The notes under the pieces are model-generated. The model ran no database searches, was not told the origin of the DNA, and was given only the letters and a program-made list of their open reading frames with translations. The translations under genes were made by a program, and so were the position numbers. DNA of 9,541 nucleotides. Source: Bdellovibrio sp. CG10_big_fil_rev_8_21_14_0_10_47_8 (GTDB lineage: Bacteria > Bdellovibrionota > Bdellovibrionia > Bdellovibrionales > Bdellovibrionaceae). Location: NCBI GenBank assembly GCA_002773975.1, contig PEZR01000162.1, positions 1 through 9,541 on the forward strand. Direction: 5' to 3'. Shown here one piece after another: positions 5,439 to 9,541 of this stretch (position 1 is the first letter of the stretch; every line of letters begins with the position of its first letter).

Positions 5439-6640
5439 GTCAGGAAATCAAAAACACAATCAATCTCATCATTGAAAAGACAAGCCAGGAAAAAGTCCTC
5501 GGAACCGGTCCCTATACGGCCTTTTTCAGGGATTGTGTCTTGAGCGCGAAAGATTTTGGCACCAGTGACATTCATATAGAACCAACTGAAAACGGAGTCG
5601 AAATCCGGCTGAGAATCGACGGCGATCTTATCTTGTGGAAAAAACTCAACAAAGAGAGGCGTGAAAGTCTGATCTATGAAATAAAGCGGCTGACAAACCT
5701 TTCTATCGCGGTCAGCAATAAGCCTCTGGACAGCCGTGTAAGCTATCCCGATTGGCAGTTGAATTTAAGAGCCAATTCTCTCCCGACCATTTACGGAGAA
5801 AAAATAGTTCTGAGGTTGCTAAGGACCGACAAAAATTTCAAGCTTCAACACTGCGGTTTTAACCAAGACACCATCGATATTTTTCTTGATTCCATTCGAG
5901 AGCCAAACGGAGTGATCATTATTTCAGGCCCCACCGGTAGCGGAAAAACATCAACTTTGTATTCCCTTCTACAAGAGCTTAATTCAAAAGAACGCAACAT
6001 CGTCACACTGGAAGATCCGGTCGAATACACGCTTAAAGGTTTAAATCAGGTAGAAATCACCAAGGACCTCTCCTTTGCAGAAGGTTTACGCTCGATTCTC
6101 CGGCAAGACCCCGACGTGATTTTAGTTGGAGAAATTCGCGATGAGGAGACCGCTAAGTTGGCATTTAAAGCCGCATCCACAGGACATCTGGTGCTTTCAA
6201 CGATCCATGCCAATGGGGCCGCGGAAGTGATTGAACGACTGAAAGTTCTGGGAATTGACGAATACATGATTCGCTCCAACCTCAGGCTGTCCGTCGCCCA
6301 AAGGCTTGCAAAACTTCTTTGCCCTCATTGCAGCATCAAAGCGGATAAAGAAAGACTAAAATTTATTGAGAAAAAAGCGAAAGCCAAAGGTGTTTCCATT
6401 GAGAACATGGAGATCTTGCTCTTTGAACGGAATCTTACCGGCTGTAGTGCTTGCAAACCGGAAGGCAGTCTCTCGAATCCGGGAATCGTGGGAAGACGAC
6501 CCATTGCCGAATTTATTGATGGCGAGGAGATATTTTTGCCGGAAAACGACCTGGGATATCTACGCGCAAGAAAGTCTTTATTACAAAGTTATCTTGAGCT
6601 TGGTTGTGAAACTCAAATTGACGTCACACAGGTGGCTTGA
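5435..6640 (+). CDS. GspE/PilB-family secretion ATPase lacking the N1 domain
   Basis: A hexameric cytoplasmic motor ATPase of the type II secretion/type IV pilus class, 401 residues. Motifs in order: SDIHIEP (44-50), Walker A GPTGSGKT (165-172), Asp box TLEDPVEY (191-198), Walker B with DVILVGEIRDEET (227-239), His box HLVLSTIHANGA (251-262), and a split zinc site CPHC (296-299) plus CSAC (337-340), which marks GspE/PilB rather than VirB11. Typical GspE/PilB proteins are about 500-570 residues. The missing part is the N-terminal domain that docks on GspL/PilM-type partners. GGAGG at 5424-5428 lies 6 bases before TTG 5435, which overlaps the previous stop (TTGA), so the two ATPases are translationally coupled. 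In this T4SS operon it may power pilus assembly or replace VirB11/DotB; that role is inferred. Family very secure. Confidence 0.96.
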   Translation: MSQEIKNTINLIIEKTSQEKVLGTGPYTAFFRDCVLSAKDFGTSDIHIEPTENGVEIRLRIDGDLILWKKLNKERRESLIYEIKRLTNLSIAVSNKPLDSRVSYPDWQLNLRANSLPTIYGEKIVLRLLRTDKNFKLQHCGFNQDTIDIFLDSIREPNGVIIISGPTGSGKTSTLYSLLQELNSKERNIVTLEDPVEYTLKGLNQVEITKDLSFAEGLRSILRQDPDVILVGEIRDEETAKLAFKAASTGHLVLSTIHANGAAEVIERLKVLGIDEYMIRSNLRLSVAQRLAKLLCPHCSIKADKERLKFIEKKAKAKGVSIENMEILLFERNLTGCSACKPEGSLSNPGIVGRRPIAEFIDGEEIFLPENDLGYLRARKSLLQSYLELGCETQIDVTQVA

Positions 6641-6674
6641 GCGGGTCTTTCATTATTGAGTAAAGGAGTGTGTC

Positions 6675-7463
6675 TTGATTGAAAAGATATTTTTAACCCT
6701 TATCTTATTGTTCGCTCATCAGGGACTCGCAGGAGAGTTCAACTATTTTGATTCTGAAATCAACTATTGGGAAAAAGATAGTAAAAAAGAAAACGACGTT
6801 CCCGAAGGCAAGACTGAAAAGAAACAGGAAGTCGTCAGCAAAAAAGAGAAGACATCTAAGTCTGAAGAAAACAAGTTTGACTGGAAGACCTATATGAACC
6901 CTGAAAACAAAGAATTTTTCAAGGAGGGGGATCATACGCCGCCGGAGCCGTTTATGGAGCTTGCCCGCAACCCCTCGGACGAAAACATCAGTAATTGGTT
7001 TTCTTATATTGAACTCAAAAACCGCCTTGCCTCAAGACTGCAAGAGCGGATGACGGCATATATGTCCAAAAATAAGATCAAAATCGGAGATCCCGGAGTT
7101 CAGGCTGTTAACGAAAGCATCAATGATCTGCCGACCACTCACCCTCATGCCAAACAGTTCCGTCTGAGAATGTATTTTGATTCTAAATGTCCTCACTGTA
7201 AACGCATGTTCGGAACTCTTAAAGAGTTACAAGAAATGGGGTTTTATGTTGAAGCTCTACAGGTGGACAATGATCCCGTGAGTGTCGGCTATGAACTTCC
7301 GATAACGAAAGCCAGTCAGGATGATATGAAGAAATTTGCCAATGAAAGAGTGCCGCTGGTGCTTATAGCCGACATGGCAAAAAAGGCGCTTCTTCCACCC
7401 GTCCGGGGCTATAGATCAACAAAGGAGGTCTTATCAGTCATTGAACTAGCCATTAAAAACTGA
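6675..7463 (+). CDS. TraF-like periplasmic thioredoxin-fold protein with CPHC active site
   Basis: 262 residues, probably a periplasmic disulfide oxidoreductase or isomerase helping to fold T4SS envelope proteins. A signal peptide (about 1-19, ending QGLAG) is followed by a charged, lysine/glutamate-rich linker (35-68). A region FMELARNPSDENISNWFSYI (93-112) resembles the conserved segment of F-plasmid TraF. The C-terminal thioredoxin fold (163-262) has RMYFDSKCPHC (165-175) and the likely cis-proline V226-P227. F-plasmid TraF has lost the CXXC pair; this one keeps it. TTG 6675 is set by AAGGAG at 6663-6668, 6 bases away. The cysteine-rich TraU-like domain two genes upstream is a natural substrate. 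TraF-like is the best reading; a more general DsbC/TrbB-like role is possible. Confidence 0.85.
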   Translation: MIEKIFLTLILLFAHQGLAGEFNYFDSEINYWEKDSKKENDVPEGKTEKKQEVVSKKEKTSKSEENKFDWKTYMNPENKEFFKEGDHTPPEPFMELARNPSDENISNWFSYIELKNRLASRLQERMTAYMSKNKIKIGDPGVQAVNESINDLPTTHPHAKQFRLRMYFDSKCPHCKRMFGTLKELQEMGFYVEALQVDNDPVSVGYELPITKASQDDMKKFANERVPLVLIADMAKKALLPPVRGYRSTKEVLSVIELAIKN

Positions 7464-7565
7464 AGATCAACCGCCAACAGGCTTTGGAGTCTGACGTACA
7501 CAGCTCAATAAAAAAGTGACTCTTTCTCTATTTAAGACGAGTGACGAATAACGAAAGGTTTGTGT
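7464..7565 (+). other. Longest gap inside the operon; no clear promoter
   Basis: Most genes here overlap or nearly touch, but about 100 bases precede the pilin gene. The stretch is A/T-rich near its middle (AATAAAAAAG, then CTCTATTTAAG) and could hold a sigma-70-type promoter or an mRNA processing site that raises pilin output. I found no convincing -35/-10 pair, no sigma-54 GG-N10-GC match and no strong terminator hairpin. Confidence 0.35.
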
Positions 7566-8006
7566 ATGGAATTGAAAATCATTTCCCACTCAATGGCAAA
7601 AAATGTCAGGGAGTTTCATCAAAAACATTCAGAGATCGGCTTCACGCTATTGTTTTTAGTGCTGGCGTCAGCTCTCTTGCTTATCGGCGTTGAAGCACTG
7701 GCGCAAGTCAGTCTGCCCGGTGCCGATGAAAGCGGAAAACTCGAAGCCGCTGGAACACTTCTGAGAATCGTTGATACCGGACTGTTTAAGTGGGGCACGA
7801 GAGTATTTGCCGGTCTTTCCATCGTGTCCGGCGGCTGGGCTTTGAAAGAACAACGCTTTGGCGTGGCCATTATGTGCATCATTGCTGCAATCCTTCTCGG
7901 ATCTGCTCCCAACTGGGTCAAAAACGTGTTCGATATCGGTAACAGTGACAGCATCTTCTCTTACCACCAAGTCGTCGAACCTCAAAGGGTCGTGATCGAT
8001 GCATAA
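7566..8006 (+). CDS. TraA/VirB2-like conjugative pilin
   Basis: A 146-residue membrane protein with pilin organisation. It has a long leader with a hydrophobic core (about 25-43) and an ALA|Q cleavage motif at 44-46. The mature part of about 100 residues carries two hydrophobic helices (about 76-93 and 98-114) joined by a short charged turn, KEQR, as in VirB2 and TraA. The segment LFKWGTRVFAGLSIVSGGWALKEQ is pilin-like. ATG 7566 is chosen because GAAAGG at 7553-7558 is 7 bases upstream; TTG 7560 is in frame but too close. It sits directly before a TraL/VirB3-like gene, as in F-type and VirB operons. The product would be processed and assembled into an extracellular filament. The family is inferred from architecture and order. 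Confidence 0.75.
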   Translation: MELKIISHSMAKNVREFHQKHSEIGFTLLFLVLASALLLIGVEALAQVSLPGADESGKLEAAGTLLRIVDTGLFKWGTRVFAGLSIVSGGWALKEQRFGVAIMCIIAAILLGSAPNWVKNVFDIGNSDSIFSYHQVVEPQRVVIDA

Positions 8007-8310
8007 CTACGAAACGCTTAAGAGATCCCATGGCAGAAGGGTCCCACAGACCGTGGATGAACCAATCATGATCATGGATTTTTGGGAATTGCAGGACGCA
8101 TTCATCGCCATCGCCGTCATTCTGGTTTTTGGAATTCTCTTCTATTCGTGGGGCCTCATGTTTCTCTTGTTGCTTTTGACTTTGTGGGCCGGTCCCGCAA
8201 TCCGCAAAAAGTACAACAAGGGAGTGTTTCTTCATGCTCCCTATCGTTACTTGAAAATGAGCCTGCCGGGTCTGATGAATCCTAAAGGCAGAACGCGTTT
8301 TTCCGACTAG
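7999..8310 (+). CDS. TraL/VirB3-like pilus assembly protein
   Basis: 103 residues. The N-terminus RRVPQTVDEPIMIMDFWELQD (13-33) matches the I/V-P-x-x-x-D-E-P pattern that opens TraL proteins. It is followed by a hydrophobic hairpin (about 34-50 and 51-66), a basic segment AIRKKYNKG and a C-terminus HAPYRYLKMSLPGLMNPKGRTRF like the TraL tail. TraL is a small inner-membrane component of the F-type T4SS, equivalent to VirB3. The start overlaps the pilin gene by 8 bases, indicating coupling. Length is in the normal range of about 90-110. Confidence 0.82.
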   Translation: MHNYETLKRSHGRRVPQTVDEPIMIMDFWELQDAFIAIAVILVFGILFYSWGLMFLLLLLTLWAGPAIRKKYNKGVFLHAPYRYLKMSLPGLMNPKGRTRFSD

Positions 8311-8321
8311 GGAGCGGATGC

Positions 8322-8636
8322 ATGAAACAAAACTATTCTAAGATGATGTCACCTGAAATGAGAGCCGTTCTTCATATCGTCAATTCGAGCGAGGAGTTAA
8401 AACGAAAGGTGTTGCCCCATATTGAAGTTGGACGCGAGCGAATTTACTGGGAGAAGGTGTTCAGGGAAGACTTCGGCGGAGGTCACAGATCCGCGGTTTT
8501 ATGGATAAAAGCCATTTGGTGCGATGAGCTTCCTTCGGAAGGCGATCCTTTTGACAGGGCATTTGTTATGGATTCGACTCTTCAAACTGCCGTAATCAAG
8601 GGGCTTCTGATCCGTTGGGGCCTCATCAAAAATTAA
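8322..8636 (+). CDS. Hypothetical protein between TraL-like and TraE-like genes
   Basis: 104 residues, MKQNYSKMMSPEMRAVLHI to IRWGLIKN, not recognised. ATG 8322 follows AGGGAG (8309-8314) at 7 bases; an ATG at 8318 in another frame stops at once. It has no signal peptide and no convincing membrane helix. The composition is that of a compact helical soluble protein with several tryptophans (YWEKVF, AVLWIKAIW, RWGLI). In F-type operons TraL and TraE genes are normally adjacent, so this and the next gene are insertions into the standard order. A cytoplasmic accessory or regulatory role is possible but unsupported. Confidence 0.7.
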   Translation: MKQNYSKMMSPEMRAVLHIVNSSEELKRKVLPHIEVGRERIYWEKVFREDFGGGHRSAVLWIKAIWCDELPSEGDPFDRAFVMDSTLQTAVIKGLLIRWGLIKN

Positions 8637-8662
8637 AGAAATAATAACAGGGAGAAAAATGA

Positions 8663-8860
8663 ATGTTAGACAATGAAACACCGTCTTTTTTCAAAAGAAA
8701 GCCTAACTTTGATCTGGAACAGTTCATTTCCAAGGACGGAAAGAACTATGTCATCAAGTTCACAACAACCTGGGTGATTCCGATTCAGTACGTTCTGGCG
8801 ATTTTCAAAAACCGATTTAACACCGATGAGACCGGCAATCCCGACGGGAATGCGGCATGA
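8663..8860 (+). CDS. Small hypothetical protein upstream of traE-like gene
   Basis: 65 residues (MLDNETPSFFKRKPNFDLEQF...). GGGAG at 8650-8654 is 8 bases before ATG 8663; an ATG at 8659 in another frame is closed after five codons. A moderately hydrophobic stretch VIKFTTTWVIPIQYVLAIF (30-48) is interrupted by a proline and may be a membrane-associated helix. Its QYVLAIF resembles QYVLALV in the following protein's membrane helix, possibly chance. Its stop overlaps the next ATG (ATGA). Family unknown; coding is supported by the ribosome site and the coupling. Confidence 0.6.
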   Translation: MLDNETPSFFKRKPNFDLEQFISKDGKNYVIKFTTTWVIPIQYVLAIFKNRFNTDETGNPDGNAA

Positions 8861-9541
8861 ATGGGGGGCAAATGATTAATGAAAAATCGAAAAACATCGC
8901 CGGGAAGGTTATCGCAACGCCAAAGGTCGGCTTGGATAGCGTCAATCTCAGGCAACTTCCCAAATATTTGTGCTATCGCGCATCTTTATTGCGCGACAAG
9001 ATGACCCTCCAGTACGTATTGGCGCTGGTTATCGCGGCCTGGACCATTCAATACACTGTGGATCGATTTTCAGACAACGAGCTTATGAAACGATACCGGC
9101 AAAAGGAATTCATTCTGGCTCCGAGCAATATTGTCGGTTTCACTCCAGCCCGCCCTCAGGGCGTTCCCGAAAGCTATGTCGATGACGCCGCCAATACATT
9201 TATGGGGCATTTGGGAAACGTCAACCCGGCCAACATCGAAGAAAATTATAAGTTGCTGGCGAAGTACATGAGTTCTGAACTGAAGATTCAGTTTCAGGCG
9301 GAAGTCAATGACTGGATCAAGACCGTCAAGGAAGAAAATGTTTCTGAAATATTAAAGGTCATGCAAAAGGAAATTATCATCGCCGAAGGCGGCCATTACA
9401 AGCTGACAGCTTTGGCCAGAAGAGAAAGGTATGTCAGTAGCGAATATCTTGGGCACAGTGACGAAGTCATTACGATGAGGATGAAGCTGATGCCGCCAAA
9501 AGAGGAACGCCAATGGCATTTACAAATTTATCACTTGACCC
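8857..9541 (+). CDS. TraE/VirB8-like T4SS assembly protein, truncated by window edge
   Basis: 228 residues are visible and the C-terminus lies beyond the window. A cytoplasmic N-terminus of about 48 residues leads to one membrane helix (about 50-66, MTLQYVLALVIAAWTIQY). A periplasmic domain follows, with ILAPSNIVGF, SYVDDAANTFMGHLGNVNP and IEENYKLLAKYMSSELK, which resemble TraE of F-type systems, the VirB8 counterpart that links the inner-membrane complex and core. ATG 8857 overlaps the previous stop. ATG 8872, just after GGGGGG at 8863-8868 (3-base gap), is an in-frame alternative that would shorten the protein by five residues. TraE after pilin and TraL is the standard order. Confidence 0.85.
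   Translation, partial: MNGGQMINEKSKNIAGKVIATPKVGLDSVNLRQLPKYLCYRASLLRDKMTLQYVLALVIAAWTIQYTVDRFSDNELMKRYRQKEFILAPSNIVGFTPARPQGVPESYVDDAANTFMGHLGNVNPANIEENYKLLAKYMSSELKIQFQAEVNDWIKTVKEENVSEILKVMQKEIIIAEGGHYKLTALARRERYVSSEYLGHSDEVITMRMKLMPPKEERQWHLQIYHLT

Noticed and set aside
7501..7540. Possible terminator or hairpin around AAAAAGTGACTCTTT before the pilin gene
   Set aside because: The stem is short, mismatched and almost all A-T, with no GC core and no proper T-run.

Overview
The window comes from a Gram-negative bacterium. Mating-pair-formation genes of the F-type type IV secretion system (T4SS), a periplasmic thiol-redox protein and sigma-54 control all point that way. Base composition is moderate, and GTG and TTG starts are common (1285, 2214, 5435, 6675). 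I cannot name a genus. A proteobacterial or Bdellovibrionota-like host, chromosomal or carried on a conjugative element, is a guess.

Layout. Positions 1-975 (minus strand) encode the N-terminal 325 residues of an NtrC-family response regulator, running off the left edge. A divergent control region (976-1284) holds two TGCTCCG-N3-CGGAGC dyads, an extra half-site in 11-bp phase with them, an AT-rich stretch and a very good sigma-54 (-24/-12) promoter at 1217-1233 facing right. All genes from 1285 to the end lie on the plus strand, tightly packed, often with overlapping stop and start codons. The only sizeable gap is about 100 bp before the pilin gene at 7566.

Operon content, in order: five tiny unrecognised ORFs (1285-2381); a four-helix membrane ORF (2368-2997); a VirD4/TraD-like coupling ATPase whose frame continues without a break through a membrane helix into a cysteine-rich TraU-like domain (3024-5438); a GspE/PilB-type secretion ATPase (5435-6640); a TraF-like thioredoxin-fold protein (6675-7463); a TraA/VirB2-like pilin (7566-8006); a TraL/VirB3-like protein (7999-8310); two small unknown genes (8322-8860); and a TraE/VirB8-like protein cut by the right edge (8857-9541).

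Most interesting points. (1) The membrane ORF and the coupling-ATPase ORF are in different frames. They are joined by A AAA AAG at 2973-2979, the dnaX-type slippery heptamer, lying in exactly the phase needed for a -1 shift. The shift would rebuild one 1023-residue protein with the normal coupling-protein order of membrane domain then P-loop ATPase. The only separate start for the ATPase would cut into the strand before its P-loop. (2) The ATPase is fused to a TraU-like periplasmic domain through one membrane helix and an AEA signal-peptidase-like site. (3) Control of a T4SS operon by a divergent sigma-54 activator with helically phased candidate binding sites is visible in the DNA. (4) A GspE/PilB-type ATPase is translationally coupled to the coupling protein, although F-type systems usually lack a VirB11-class ATPase.

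Working model (inference): phosphorylated regulator binds the dyads, contacts sigma-54 RNA polymerase at 1217-1233 and switches on the operon for a modified F-type conjugation or effector T4SS. Coupling ATPase, export motor and redox-assisted envelope parts are made together, and the ratio of free membrane domain to full coupling protein may be set by frameshifting.
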